Shown: positions 26,954 to 36,016 of the stretch, piece by piece | Position numbering within the stretch: the first letter of the stretch is position 1 | Layout: every line of letters starts with the position of its first letter | NCBI RefSeq assembly: GCF_002243515.1 | Contig: NZ_CP022657.1 | Coordinates: 154,001 to 218,000 of the forward strand | DNA length: 64,000 nt | Source of the DNA: Tumebacillus algifaecis | GTDB taxonomy: Bacteria > Bacillota > Bacilli > Tumebacillales > Tumebacillaceae | Direction of reading: 5' to 3' | Position numbers and translations under genes: made by a program | The notes under the pieces: model-generated | What the model saw: only the letters and a program-made list of their open reading frames with translations | The model's database searches: none | Told to the model about the DNA's origin: nothing

Positions 26954-28537
26954 ATGAAACGATTTCGGACAATGACAGTGCAAGGTCGGGAGGTCCTCGT
27001 CTATCTACCTCCCTCCTATGCTGATACAGAGCAACGCTACCCTGTCGCCTACATACACGATCGTGGGGAGCTGTTCACCCAATCGATCAATTATCTGGAG
27101 CATCTCTTTTTGCAAAAGGAACTGCCCGAACTGATCTTGGTCGGGATCACCCCGCATCACCGCCAGGAAGACTACACTCCTTGGCCCGCTCAGTCGTTGG
27201 ATGAGGCGGCCCCACCTTTTCGCGGGAAGGGACGGGACTACGTGGATGAGATCGCCGATGTGCTCAAGCCCTGCATCGATGAACAGTATCGCACCAGACC
27301 GGAGGCGGAGCAAACGGCGATCGCAGGTGCCTCACTCGGCGGATTGATCTCGCTGTTCGCTGGGTACTGGCGGCCCGAGACGTTCGGGCGGATCGGGCTT
27401 TTGTCCGCATCCTTTTGGTATCAAGGTGTACTTCCCTACATGCGGGAACAGGAGGCGCTTGCGCCGCACCTGCGCGTCTTCCTGTCGGTCGGAAGCTGTG
27501 AAGGGATGTACAAACAGAACGCGCAACAGGAGATGGTGCAAAATACGCGGGAGGCGCACGACCTGTTGCTTGCCAAAGGTTTCCCCGCCGAACAGCTGCA
27601 CATGAAGGTCGAGCCAGGCGGCACGCACGATGCGCTGTTTATGCTCCAACAATTTCCCGATGCACTGCGCTGGCTGTTCGCTCCCCCCACAAGGAAGTCA
27701 GGCGAGCGACTTGGCACAGACGAAGGGGCCATCGCGCTTGGCGCGTACCGCTTGCCACGCACGACCCAATGGGTGATGCGTGCCAAACGCACAGGTCGTG
27801 AATACAGAATCTTCATCGCCGTGCCGAGCACACCACCGCCTGCACAGGGATACCCCGTAGTCTATGCGCTAGATGGCAATGCCTCGTTCGGGTCGCTTAC
27901 CGAGGCGATGCGGTTGCAGTCGCGCAGGCAGCATGGTGTGACGCCAGCTGTCATCGTCAGCATTGGCTACGACTCCGAAGAGGCGATCGTCACCGACCAG
28001 CGCTTCTATGACTATACGGTGCAGGCCGACCCTTCCGAACTGCCCACGCATCCGGGCGGAGCTGCTTGGCCGACCACGGGCGGCGCTGAACAGTTTCTGG
28101 CCTTCATCGAAGAAGAATTGAAGCCGGAAGTGGCGCGGCAGTATCCGATCAACAACGAGCAACAAGCACTTTTTGGTCACTCGTTGGGCGGTTTTTTCAC
28201 GCTCTATACGCTGTTCACCAAGCCCGAGTCCTTTCAGCACTTTATCGCCGGAAGCCCATCGGTCTGGTGGAAGGAGCACACCTTGTTGCAGATGTGGCCC
28301 GATTTGGAAAAGCGCCTGCAGCAGGGAGCGGTGCAGACTCGTCTCTTGCTCGCGATCGGCTCGGAAGAAAAGCCTTCGATGGTCGAAGATACAAAGCGGC
28401 TCTATCGTCTGCTCTCCCCGTATCAGAACAGGGGGTTGTGCGTGGAGTTGCAGATCTGTCAGGGGGAGGGCCATGTATCGGTGATCCCTCCGCTGATCAG
28501 TCATATGTTTCGCTTCCTCTCTCCCAAGCAGAGTTGA
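26954..28537 (+). CDS. Double siderophore esterase: YbbA-like and BesA-like domains fused
   Basis: 527 residues after AGGAGG. Two alpha/beta-hydrolase units of the esterase D/enterochelin-esterase type lie in tandem. Unit 1 (~1-240): LPPSYADTEQRYPVAYIHD, nucleophile elbow GASLGG and a likely catalytic His in GGTHDALF, resembling YbbA from the B. subtilis feu operon. Unit 2 (~255-525): GREYRIFIAVP, YPVVYALDGNASFG, nucleophile elbow GHSLGG and His in GEGHVSVIP, resembling the bacillibactin trilactone hydrolase BesA (YuiI). Elsewhere these are usually separate proteins of about 250-290 residues. The expected role is hydrolysis of the siderophore ester to free iron in the cytoplasm after import by FeuABC. 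The fusion is continuous in frame with no stop between the units. Confidence 0.85.
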   Translation: MKRFRTMTVQGREVLVYLPPSYADTEQRYPVAYIHDRGELFTQSINYLEHLFLQKELPELILVGITPHHRQEDYTPWPAQSLDEAAPPFRGKGRDYVDEIADVLKPCIDEQYRTRPEAEQTAIAGASLGGLISLFAGYWRPETFGRIGLLSASFWYQGVLPYMREQEALAPHLRVFLSVGSCEGMYKQNAQQEMVQNTREAHDLLLAKGFPAEQLHMKVEPGGTHDALFMLQQFPDALRWLFAPPTRKSGERLGTDEGAIALGAYRLPRTTQWVMRAKRTGREYRIFIAVPSTPPPAQGYPVVYALDGNASFGSLTEAMRLQSRRQHGVTPAVIVSIGYDSEEAIVTDQRFYDYTVQADPSELPTHPGGAAWPTTGGAEQFLAFIEEELKPEVARQYPINNEQQALFGHSLGGFFTLYTLFTKPESFQHFIAGSPSVWWKEHTLLQMWPDLEKRLQQGAVQTRLLLAIGSEEKPSMVEDTKRLYRLLSPYQNRGLCVELQICQGEGHVSVIPPLISHMFRFLSPKQS

Positions 28538-28580
28538 GACATTCGGTTTGGGCGGGCCATTAGATACGCGAAGCGTCCGC

Positions 28581-28610
28581 TTGAAGCGGCCAGAAACTAT
28601 ATGGTAGAAT
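28581..28610 (+). promoter_or_regulatory. Promoter of the candidate small RNA
   Basis: TTGAAG, 18 bases, TAGAAT; predicted start near 28617. No ORF with a ribosome site follows. Confidence 0.5.
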
Positions 28611-28616
28611 CATCAA

Positions 28617-28761
28617 GTAGAACATGAAGCAAACATCTAGGAACTGCGATGCCTACCGCTTGCAGTTCTTGGCATATTTGATACCCACAGAGGGTATCAG
28701 CGATAAGGTTGCAAGAAAAGACCTCCTAGCTGACGATGTTCAGGGAGGTCTACTTCTTTTT
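28617..28761 (+). ncRNA. Structured small RNA candidate resembling the antitoxin RNA at 15.4 kb
   Basis: About 145 nt with three hairpins: GAACTGC/GCAGTTC (28641-28668), GATACCC/GGGTATC (28680-28698) and a terminator AGACCTCC/GGAGGTCT followed by ACTTCTTTTT (28719-28761). The order and the GATACCC hairpin match the candidate antitoxin RNA at 15389-15540, but no holin-like toxin ORF is found on the opposite strand. Could be an orphan antitoxin, a trans-acting RNA or an unrelated small RNA. Confidence 0.45.
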
Positions 28762-28849
28762 ATAAAAAGGCATTTTGCCTGATCGAATCTTTTTTGTATG
28801 ATAGAGGTAACTTATCAAATCATGACAATGACGAAAGGTTGTAGGTATC

Positions 28850-30502
28850 GTGGATCATGCATCGAGCACCTCCGATTTTATTCGGGACATTATTAAAGAG
28901 GATCTGCACGAGGGTAAGGTCAATCAGGTCGTGACCCGCTTTCCGCCGGAGCCAAATGGATATTTGCATATCGGCCATGCCAAAGCGATCTGTATCAATT
29001 TTGAAATCGCCAAGGATTTTAACGGCAAAACCAACCTGCGTTTTGATGACACGAATCCGGTGAAAGAGGATGTCGCGTACGTCAATGCGATCAAAGCGGA
29101 TGTGGAATGGCTCGGCTTTAAGTGGGATGAGCTGCGTTTTGCTTCTGACTATTTTGAGGAAATGTATGATCGTGCCGTACTGTTGATCAAAAAAGGGGCC
29201 GCCTTTGTCGATGATCTGTCGGCCGAAGAGATTCGTCAAACGCGTGGCTCCTTGACCGAACCGGGCCAAAACAGCCCGTTCCGCGATCGTACGGTCGCGG
29301 AAAATCTGGACCTGTTCGATCGGATGCGCAAAGGCGAATTCAAAGATGGTGAAAAAGTGTTGCGCGCCAAGATCGACATGTCTTCCCCAAACATCAATTT
29401 GCGCGATCCGGTCATCTACCGCATTTCACATGCGATTCACCACAATACGGGCGACAAGTGGTGCATCTACCCGATGTACGCATTCGCCCATCCGCTCGAA
29501 GATGCGATCGAGGGAGTGTCGCACTCGCTGTGCTCGCTGGAGTTTCGGGATCAACGTCCGCTGTACGACTGGGTGGTCCGCGAGTGCGAGATGCCGCACA
29601 CCCCGCACCAATACGAATTTGGCCGCTTGAACCTCACCGATACGGTGATGAGCAAGCGCTTTTTGAAAAAGTTGGTCGATGAAGGAACGGTAGACGGCTG
29701 GGATGACCCGCGGATGCCGACGATCTCCGGATTGCGCAGACGTGGCTTTACGGCGGAGGCGATCCGCAAGTTCGTGCGCGAGCTGGGCGTGACGCTTGGC
29801 GGCGGTGAAGTGGACTACAAGATGCTCGAACACTACATCCGCGAAGATCTCAAACTCAAATCGCCGCGCACGATGGGTGTGATCCGCCCGCTGAAAGTGG
29901 TGATCACCAATTACCCGGAAGACCAAGTGGAGATGCTGGATGCGGAAGTGAATCCGGAAGTGCCGGAGATGGGCACGAAGCAGATTCCCTTTTCCCGTGA
30001 AATCTACATTGAGCAAGATGACTTCATGGAAGTGCCGCCTGCCAAGTATTTTCGATTGTTCCCCGGCAATGAAGTCCGCTTGAAAAACGCCTATTTCATC
30101 AAATGTAACGATGTGGTGAAGGATGAAAACGGCCAAGTGGTAGAACTGCACTGCACCTATGATCCGGAGACGAAGAGCGGCAGTGGCTTCACAGGTCGCA
30201 AAGTAAAAGGTACGATCCATTGGGTCGATGCGAAAAGCGCTGTGCCTGCAGAGTTTCGTTTGTACCAACCGCTGCTGACCGAGGAGAAGGAGGAAGGCAG
30301 TGACCTGATCGAACGGATGAATCCGAACTCGCTTGAAGTGGTGCAAGGCTATGTAGAAGCTGCCTTGCAAGCAGCAGAGCCGCAAGACAAGTTCCAATTC
30401 TTCCGTCATGGCTACTTCAACGTGGACCCGAAGAACAGCACGCCCGATCGTAAAGTGTTCAATCTGATCGTTTCCTTGAAAAGTTCGTTTCAAGTTAAAT
30501 AA
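28850..30502 (+). CDS. glnS: Glutaminyl-tRNA synthetase
   Basis: 550 residues, full length for bacterial GlnRS. Class I signatures are [13 protein letters not shown] (33-44) and VMSKR near 265-269 (KMSKS loop). [25 protein letters not shown] and [11 protein letters not shown] near the C-terminus distinguish it from GluRS and match GlnRS. It charges tRNA-Gln directly. Many Bacillota lack this enzyme and use GluRS plus GatCAB amidation, so its presence is informative about lineage or transfer. GTG 28850 is used; AAAGG lies about 12 bases upstream and a TATGAT -10 near 28797. Confidence 0.93.
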   Translation: MDHASSTSDFIRDIIKEDLHEGKVNQVVTRFPPEPNGYLHIGHAKAICINFEIAKDFNGKTNLRFDDTNPVKEDVAYVNAIKADVEWLGFKWDELRFASDYFEEMYDRAVLLIKKGAAFVDDLSAEEIRQTRGSLTEPGQNSPFRDRTVAENLDLFDRMRKGEFKDGEKVLRAKIDMSSPNINLRDPVIYRISHAIHHNTGDKWCIYPMYAFAHPLEDAIEGVSHSLCSLEFRDQRPLYDWVVRECEMPHTPHQYEFGRLNLTDTVMSKRFLKKLVDEGTVDGWDDPRMPTISGLRRRGFTAEAIRKFVRELGVTLGGGEVDYKMLEHYIREDLKLKSPRTMGVIRPLKVVITNYPEDQVEMLDAEVNPEVPEMGTKQIPFSREIYIEQDDFMEVPPAKYFRLFPGNEVRLKNAYFIKCNDVVKDENGQVVELHCTYDPETKSGSGFTGRKVKGTIHWVDAKSAVPAEFRLYQPLLTEEKEEGSDLIERMNPNSLEVVQGYVEAALQAAEPQDKFQFFRHGYFNVDPKNSTPDRKVFNLIVSLKSSFQVK

Positions 30503-30513
30503 GGATCACGAGT

Positions 30514-30555
30514 AGACCTCCTTGGGTGTCAGGCCCCGTGGAGGTCTTTTTTTTT
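30514..30555 (+). terminator. Terminator after glnS
   Basis: AGACCTCC and GGAGGTCT with nine T. The stem sequence is the same as in the small-RNA terminator at 28719. Confidence 0.9.
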
Positions 30556-30664
30556 GCCTGAGCCAGTTCTTTTAGGCGGTGTGGCGCAAGCGTGCTCCGC
30601 TAGGTAGTGGTGAACGAATGCAAACGGGGTCAATTTGCTCCCTTTTTTCTGCACCGGTTGTGTG

Positions 30665-30693
30665 TTGACATACCTAGATAGGGTATATACTAT
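30665..30693 (+). promoter_or_regulatory. csoR promoter with CsoR-type operator
   Basis: TTGACA, 17 bases, TACTAT. The spacer is occupied by ATACCTAGATAGGGTAT, a pseudo-palindrome like known CsoR operators, implying autorepression relieved by Cu(I). Confidence 0.7.
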
Positions 30694-30715
30694 GAGAGCA
30701 AGGGAGGGATCGCGG

Positions 30716-31054
30716 ATGGAACCTAAAGATGTGCGCGAGACGCAAACGAACGGGCCAAGCTGTCATGATGAAGGGGAGAGAAAGAGCCATCATTCTGATA
30801 AGATGAAGGGGAATCTGGTGACTCGCTTGAACCGAATCGAAGGACAGATTCGGGGATTAAAAGGGATGATCGAAAAGGATACGTATTGTGACGACGTGTT
30901 AAATCAGATCGCCGCCGTTCAGTCTGCGTTGAACAGTGTGGGCAAGCTGCTGTTGGAAGGCCATATGCGCAGCTGCGTGCTGGAGCGCATCGGTGAAGGT
31001 GACCATGAAGTGATCGATGAACTTCTGGTTACGATTAACAAGTTGATTAAGTAA
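30716..31054 (+). CDS. csoR: Copper-sensing transcriptional repressor CsoR
   Basis: 112 residues from ATG 30716 (AGGGAGGG upstream); the longer frame crosses the promoter. The DUF156/CsoR core NRIEGQIRGLKGMIE is followed by the metal ligands Cys58 (YCDDVLNQ), His83 (EGHM) and Cys87 (RSCV), the C-H-C set of Cu(I)-binding CsoR proteins. An N-terminal extension (about 25 residues) contains additional Cys and His residues (SCHDEGERKSHH). The adjacent lipoprotein gene carries a matching operator, so it is a likely target. Confidence 0.88.
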   Translation: MEPKDVRETQTNGPSCHDEGERKSHHSDKMKGNLVTRLNRIEGQIRGLKGMIEKDTYCDDVLNQIAAVQSALNSVGKLLLEGHMRSCVLERIGEGDHEVIDELLVTINKLIK

Positions 31055-31089
31055 GGCTGGAAACGCCACAATCGAGACAAACAACGCAA

Positions 31090-31120
31090 ACAAATGTGCC
31101 ACTACGCACATTTGTTTTTT
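31090..31120 (+). terminator. Terminator after csoR
   Basis: ACAAATGTGC pairs with GCACATTTGT around CACTAC, followed by TTTTT. Confidence 0.88.
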
Positions 31121-31124
31121 AATC

Positions 31125-31153
31125 TTGACTCGAATAGGGTAGGGGGGTACACT
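31125..31153 (+). promoter_or_regulatory. Promoter with second CsoR-type operator
   Basis: TTGACT, 17 bases, TACACT. The spacer contains ATAGGGTAGGGGGGTAC, the G-rich form typical of CsoR operators. Confidence 0.7.
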
Positions 31154-31203
31154 ATTATCATTCCATAAAATGGCGAAACAGACAAGACGAGGGAGGCCAA
31201 AAA

Positions 31204-32043
31204 ATGGGTGGTAAAAAGCGAGTTGGAGCGATGATGCTGGTGGCTGGACTGTTGTTCTTGATAGGCTGTGGTTCTGGAGATCAAGGAGCTGAGAAGCAGT
31301 CAGGGCACAGTGGCCACGGCGAGTCACACGGGAGCGAACAGCACAGCAACCATGATGCGTCCACGAAAGCGGTCTGGGCTCCGGAGCAAGCGCAAGCGGG
31401 TGCGGAGACTGCGATCCGTGTGCACATTCAGGATGAAGCGGGGAGCGCAGTAGAAAAATTTGACGTGAGCCATGAGAAACTGATGCATCTGATCGTTGTC
31501 AGCAAGGATTTGGCTTACTTTGATCATCTTCACCCTAAGTATCTAGGCGGAGGTGACTTCGAAGTAACAACTACTTTTCCAAGCGGCGGCGCGTATAAGT
31601 TGATTGCTGACTATGTCCCGTCTGGAGCTAGCAAAAGCACACAAACGTCTTGGCTCAATGTCGAGGGTGGTGGTGCGACCTCCGTCCCCTTGCGCGTCGA
31701 TCCTACCAACTCGAAGGTCATCGATGGGGTGAAGGTCGCACTCAATTTCGAGCAGGTGAAAGCAGGCCGTGATACCAAGTTGAGTTTTGTGTTCTCCAAC
31801 GCGGCAACCCAAGCACCGATTAACGATCTCGAACCCTACTTGGGAGCTGTAGGTCATGTGGTCATTCTCAGTGCTGGGACGGATCACTATCTTCATGTGC
31901 ACCCGGTGGATGAGCAGGCGCAGGGGCCGGAAGCTGCGTTTATGACAAACTTCCCAGTCCAAGGGATCTATAAAATCTGGGGTCAATTTCAACGCGGGGG
32001 AAAGGTGTTTACCGTTCCGTTTGTGGTTGAGGTGCAGGAGTAG
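31204..32043 (+). CDS. His-rich lipoprotein, predicted copper-binding
   Basis: 279 residues after GGGAGG. Signal peptide with lipobox ending at Cys22 (LLFLIGC) targets it to the outer membrane face. A His/Ser-rich linker follows (GHSGHGESHG, EQHSNH), then two beta-sandwich-like units, each with a HLHP-type motif: YFDHLHPKYLGGG and HYLHVHPVDEQ. Similar proteins occur next to copper-resistance genes. Its promoter has a CsoR operator and it lies directly behind csoR, so copper-induced metal buffering at the cell surface is the best guess. No CopA/CopZ is in the window. Its last 35 bases overlap the convergent AraC gene. Confidence 0.75.
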   Translation: MGGKKRVGAMMLVAGLLFLIGCGSGDQGAEKQSGHSGHGESHGSEQHSNHDASTKAVWAPEQAQAGAETAIRVHIQDEAGSAVEKFDVSHEKLMHLIVVSKDLAYFDHLHPKYLGGGDFEVTTTFPSGGAYKLIADYVPSGASKSTQTSWLNVEGGGATSVPLRVDPTNSKVIDGVKVALNFEQVKAGRDTKLSFVFSNAATQAPINDLEPYLGAVGHVVILSAGTDHYLHVHPVDEQAQGPEAAFMTNFPVQGIYKIWGQFQRGGKVFTVPFVVEVQE

Positions 32044-32860
32044 ATTGCCCGGGTACGGTCGGACGTGCGTATTCAAGCGGGGTCTTGCCGATGATCATTT
32101 TGAAGTCTTTGTTGAAGTGAGATTGGTCATAATAGCCGAGTGCCAGCGAAAGTTGCAGCAAATCGGGGCGGTGATCGCGCTCGATCATGGCGGCAGCATT
32201 TTGAAGTCGATAGAGTTTGATCACCCATTTGGGGCTGACTCCAACGTACTGTTCGAACAGGCGTTGGAGTTTTCTTTTGTTGATGGCAAGCGCGTCGCAG
32301 AGCTGGTCGACCTTCGTGATTTCGTGGTTGTGAATGATGCGATCGATGACCCGATCGATCTGCAGGATCGTCGCATCCTGTTTCGGCAACTTGTGGCGGA
32401 TGAAAGCGCTGGCCAGTTCGACCATCTTTTCCTCCTCCGTTTCGGTGAGGATCGCTTGTTCCAGCGCGCACGCATCGACCGCAAACACATCGCTGATGTT
32501 CAGCGGCTGCTTGGAAAGTTCCGCTACTGAGCGCTGGAGAAAGGGGTAGAAACCGCCCGGTTTGAATTTCACACCGAACACGCATCCTATTCCTTGCAAC
32601 TGATAGGAAAACTTCTGCTTCGCGGGGCCGAAGATTCCCGATTTACCGTGCTCGATCACCAGATTGACACAGGGGTTGGGGACGACATGTTGCCAAAAGG
32701 GCTCCTGATCGGTCAAATCCCAACTGACGATCCAGAAATGCTTGATGAAAAAACGGAGGTCTTCGGCAGGCGGGTAGCGATGCAACCGGAACCTGTTGTT
32801 TTTCTCGCTGTCGTACAGTTTTAGAACTCCCATGCTCGGTTTGGGTTCCAATAAACTCAT
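32009..32860 (-). CDS. AraC-family transcriptional regulator
   Basis: 283 residues. The N-terminal sensor domain (YPPAEDLRFFIKHFWIVSWD; FGVKFKPGGFYPFL) is of the DUF6597 type; the C-terminal half has two AraC helix-turn-helix units (VDQLCDALAINKRKLQRLF; LSLALGYYDQSHFNKDFK). AAGGAG precedes ATG 32860. Divergent from the SRPBCC gene at 32949 with an 88-base intergenic region, so regulation of that gene is plausible. Confidence 0.88.
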   Translation of the reverse strand: MSLLEPKPSMGVLKLYDSEKNNRFRLHRYPPAEDLRFFIKHFWIVSWDLTDQEPFWQHVVPNPCVNLVIEHGKSGIFGPAKQKFSYQLQGIGCVFGVKFKPGGFYPFLQRSVAELSKQPLNISDVFAVDACALEQAILTETEEEKMVELASAFIRHKLPKQDATILQIDRVIDRIIHNHEITKVDQLCDALAINKRKLQRLFEQYVGVSPKWVIKLYRLQNAAAMIERDHRPDLLQLSLALGYYDQSHFNKDFKMIIGKTPLEYARPTVPGQSTPAPQPQTER

Positions 32861-32948
32861 GCAGGATGGCTCCTTGTCGCGTTTTTACGATACTTTTATC
32901 AAAATAATGGATAGTATGATAGTAGCAAGAAGATGAAGGAGGGTAAAT

Positions 32949-33398
32949 ATGGATCTGAACTATGAGTTTTATATAGGCGCAGACAAGGAACGGGTGTGGG
33001 AGGTCCTCGTGTCGCCAGAGGGCACGCGCCATACATTCTTTGGCTGTGTCATCAACTCGACTTTTGAAGTTGGCGCTCCGTTCGCTTACGTTGGGCCGGG
33101 CAGTGACGGCGAGGAGACGGTCCATGTATATGGTACCATCTTGGCTTACGAGCCCCAAAAATTGCTCAGCTACTACGAGCATCCAGGTCCCTCCTACTCG
33201 GCGGATCATGAAAAGTTGCAGTCGCGCGTCACCTTTTCGCTAGAACAGGTGGGCGGTTGCACCAAGCTGACGTTGGTTAACGACCAATGGACGGAAGGGC
33301 ACCCTTCGCATGAGAATGCCAAGCAGCATTGGTGGATGATTTTGAGCAATATCAAGACTTTTGCCGAAACGGGGAAGACGTTAGATTTTGGCTGGTGA
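32949..33398 (+). CDS. SRPBCC/AHSA1-family protein
   Basis: 149 residues after GAAGGAGGG. START-like fold markers: a first strand DLNYEFYIGADKERVWEVLVS, the EPQKLLSYYE block and a C-terminal helix HENAKQHWWMILSNIKTFAETG. These proteins bind hydrophobic ligands; no specific role is predicted. Divergent to an AraC regulator. Confidence 0.85.
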   Translation: MDLNYEFYIGADKERVWEVLVSPEGTRHTFFGCVINSTFEVGAPFAYVGPGSDGEETVHVYGTILAYEPQKLLSYYEHPGPSYSADHEKLQSRVTFSLEQVGGCTKLTLVNDQWTEGHPSHENAKQHWWMILSNIKTFAETGKTLDFGW

Positions 33399-33426
33399 TT
33401 TTGGAAACAATGAATAGACGAAGCGA

Positions 33427-33456
33427 CTCCTTGCCGATTGTGCAAGGGGTTTTTTC
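33427..33456 (+). terminator. Terminator after the SRPBCC gene
   Basis: CCTTGC pairs with GCAAGG, followed by GGTTTTTT. Confidence 0.7.
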
Positions 33457-33530
33457 GATCTGGAACGGAGCGGTTGGCCTAGGTAATCGAACCGCTAAGC
33501 TGTTAGCTGTAGCGAACGGAGCGACCAGCG

Positions 33531-33616
33531 GCAAGTGGCAAGTGGCAAGTGGCAAGTGGCAAGTGGCAAGTGGCAAGTGGCAAGTGGCAAGTGGCAAGTG
33601 GCAAGTGGCAAGTGGC
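33531..33616 (+). repeat. Heptanucleotide tandem repeat, about 12 copies
   Basis: GCAAGTG repeated without interruption for 86 bases. It lies in the 354-base intergenic region between the SRPBCC gene and the MBL-fold gene, about 135 bases upstream of the latter start. The period is not a multiple of three, so copy-number change would shift any frame through it and alters promoter spacing. The rest of the intergenic region holds no gene that I can support. Confidence 0.97.
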
Positions 33617-33752
33617 TGTAAAATTTGGGTGAAGTGGCTCTTGCTCGGGCGTGCAGAAGCTCGATTTTGTGAGGAAGGGTACAGACGGACGTACGCGGAT
33701 ATGACATCATAATTTCTGCAAGTAGACTTAGGTTAAGTAGAGGTGGGTACTG

Positions 33753-34847
33753 ATGTGGGTCTTCCTGATTATCGTTGTCAGCGTGGTGCTCTTGCTCCTG
33801 CTGTTTCTCAAATTTTATCCGACCATGGGCGGGAAAGCTTCGAAGGCGAAGTTGCATAGATTCTCTCAATCGAACAACTACCAAGGTGGGAAGTTCATCA
33901 ATCATCTGCCGACGGGGATGGATGTTAGCGCTACTACCATGCTGTCGATCCTGCGGGACTATAGCAAAGGGAATCGCAACGTCAAGCCGCGCCATCCCTT
34001 GCCGATGACCGCCTGGGAGACACGCTCCACGGCGGGCGAGGGCACGGCAAGCGTCAGGTGGTTTGGTCACTCTGCGCTGTTGGTGGAGCTGGATGGAAAA
34101 ACGCTGCTGCTCGACCCGATGTTCGGCAAAATTGCGTCGCCGTTGCCGCCATTTGGAACCAAGCGTTACAAGGGGGAACTGTCGATCAACCTGGAGGACT
34201 TTCCGGAGATCGACGCGGTGTTGCTCTCGCATGACCATTACGACCATCTGGATTATGGTTCGATCAGGCGGCTGAAAGACAAGGTCGGAACGTTTATCGT
34301 TCCGCTTGGGGTCGGGAGCCATCTGGAGCGCTGGGGTGTAGCGCCCGAAAAAATTCAAGAGCACGACTGGTGGGAGGAAGCGTCGTTTGCCGGATTGAAG
34401 CTCGTCTGTACGCCGGCGCGACATCTTTCCGGCAGGGGCCTGACCGACAACAGCGCGACGCTGTGGTGCTCGTGGGTGATCATCGGGGAGCAAGCCAAAC
34501 TCTATTTCAGCGGGGACAGCGGATATGGCCCGCATTTTCAGCAGATCGGCGAGCAGTATGGACCTTTTGACCTGACGCTGATGGAGTGCGGCCAATATGA
34601 TCCGCGCTGGTCGGCGATTCACATGATGCCCGAAGAGACGGTGCAGGCGCACCTCGATGTGCGTGGAAACGTGCTGCTCCCGATCCATTGGGCTGGCTTT
34701 ACGCTCGCTTTGCATGACTGGACCGATCCGATTGAGCGCGTTACGAATGCAGCACAGGCGCAAGGTGTGGTCATCTCCACACCGAAAATCGGGGAAGCGG
34801 TGTCCTTCCCTGCTTCCGAATACCCGGCCTCCCATTGGTGGAGGTAG
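33753..34847 (+). CDS. Membrane-anchored MBL-fold hydrolase (UlaG / NAPE-PLD-like)
   Basis: 364 residues after AGAGGTGGG. An N-terminal hydrophobic anchor (VFLIIVVSVVLLLLLFLKF) precedes the hydrolase. Metal ligands: SHDHYDHLD (HxHxDH), a His in TPARHLSGRG, Asp in YFSGDSGYGPHF and His in LLPIHWAGF. The arrangement matches the NAPE-hydrolysing phospholipase D / UlaG-like branch (Lactamase_B_2). Substrate unknown, perhaps a lipid-derived compound, given the membrane anchor (inference). Confidence 0.87.
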   Translation: MWVFLIIVVSVVLLLLLFLKFYPTMGGKASKAKLHRFSQSNNYQGGKFINHLPTGMDVSATTMLSILRDYSKGNRNVKPRHPLPMTAWETRSTAGEGTASVRWFGHSALLVELDGKTLLLDPMFGKIASPLPPFGTKRYKGELSINLEDFPEIDAVLLSHDHYDHLDYGSIRRLKDKVGTFIVPLGVGSHLERWGVAPEKIQEHDWWEEASFAGLKLVCTPARHLSGRGLTDNSATLWCSWVIIGEQAKLYFSGDSGYGPHFQQIGEQYGPFDLTLMECGQYDPRWSAIHMMPEETVQAHLDVRGNVLLPIHWAGFTLALHDWTDPIERVTNAAQAQGVVISTPKIGEAVSFPASEYPASHWWR

Positions 34848-34967
34848 GGTATTTTTTGCAGGAGGCTAGCTCCCAAGACGGAGCGACCGTGAACGGGCTA
34901 CAGCGGGAGCATAAGGGCATGGCAACTGTTGAGATACTAAAGAGGATTGGAAAGAGGAGGAAACCTC

Positions 34968-35978
34968 ATGAGCAAACAACTTCACGACATCTCATATTCC
35001 GTATTGGATCTCGCGCCTGTCGTCGTCGGTAGCACCCCGGCGCAGGCTTTTCAAAACAGCTTGGATCTGGCGCAACATGTAGAGCGATGGGGCTACACGC
35101 GATACTGGTTGGCGGAGCATCACAACATGACGGGGATCGCCTCTTCGGCCACCTCTGTGGTGATCGGTCACATCGCGGGCGGAACCTCGACGATCCGCGT
35201 TGGCTCGGGCGGGATCATGCTGCCCAATCACGCGCCGCTGATGATCGCCGAACAGTTCGGCACGCTGGAATCGCTCTATCCTGGCCGCATCGATCTCGGG
35301 CTAGGCCGGGCGCCGGGCTCCGATCAGGCCACCGCTCGCGCCCTGCGCAGATCGCTTGACAACAACGGGGAGGATTTCCCGCAACTGCTCGAAGAGTTGC
35401 GCGCCTATCTGAATCCGCCGATCCCACCCGAATCGATGCCGGTGCGGGCGGTTCCTGGCGAGGGGCTGAACATTCCGATCTGGCTGCTCGGTTCCAGTGG
35501 TTTCAGCGCCCAGTTGGCAGGGATCCTTGGCCTGCCTTTCGCCTTTGCCAGCCATTTCTCCCCACGCTATACCGTCCCAGCGCTGGACCTGTATCGAAAG
35601 AGTTTCCAGCCGTCCGAAGTTCTTGATGAGCCGTATGCGATGGTGGGTGTCAATGTAATCGCGGCCGATACGGAAACGGAAGCGCGCCGGCTGTCCACGT
35701 CGATGCAACAGCAGTTCCTCAACCTGATCCGCAACCGTCCCGGCCAATTGCGGCCCCCTGTGGACGACATGGACGAAATTTGGACCGAATATGAACGGCA
35801 GGCGGTCATGGAACAGCTCGGCTCTTCGATCGTAGGCAGTCCCGAGGTCGTACAAGCAAAATTGCAGGCGTTCCTCGAGAAAACGCAAGCTGACGAGTTT
35901 ATGATCAACGCCCAGATTTACGATCACGGGGCGCGTCTGCGCTCATTTGAAATTGTATCGCAAGTTTTTAAAGGATAG
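34968..35978 (+). CDS. LLM-class flavin-dependent oxidoreductase
   Basis: 336 residues from ATG 34968, preceded by GAGGAGG. Bacterial-luciferase-like TIM barrel: [48 protein letters not shown] and the [10 protein letters not shown] block near the C-terminus, all hallmarks of the group including YhbW/YvbT-type enzymes. Uses reduced FMN; substrate is unknown. Ends in a good terminator. Confidence 0.9.
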   Translation: MSKQLHDISYSVLDLAPVVVGSTPAQAFQNSLDLAQHVERWGYTRYWLAEHHNMTGIASSATSVVIGHIAGGTSTIRVGSGGIMLPNHAPLMIAEQFGTLESLYPGRIDLGLGRAPGSDQATARALRRSLDNNGEDFPQLLEELRAYLNPPIPPESMPVRAVPGEGLNIPIWLLGSSGFSAQLAGILGLPFAFASHFSPRYTVPALDLYRKSFQPSEVLDEPYAMVGVNVIAADTETEARRLSTSMQQQFLNLIRNRPGQLRPPVDDMDEIWTEYERQAVMEQLGSSIVGSPEVVQAKLQAFLEKTQADEFMINAQIYDHGARLRSFEIVSQVFKG

Positions 35979-35985
35979 CCCTGCC

Positions 35986-36016
35986 AAGAGCCTGTTGCCC
36001 AAACAGGCTCTTTTTT
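35986..36016 (+). terminator. Terminator after the LLM oxidoreductase gene
   Basis: GAGCCTGTT pairs with AACAGGCTC, followed by TTTTTT. Confidence 0.88.

Noticed and set aside
29426-30493. 355-codon minus-strand ORF
   Set aside because: Antisense to glnS, which is a certain gene.
33531-33616. CRISPR-like array
   Set aside because: Repeats are 7 bases with no spacers; simple tandem repeat.
33495-34835. 446-codon minus-strand ORF ending in the heptamer repeat
   Set aside because: Antisense to the MBL-fold gene; the repeat is open in all frames and inflates the ORF.
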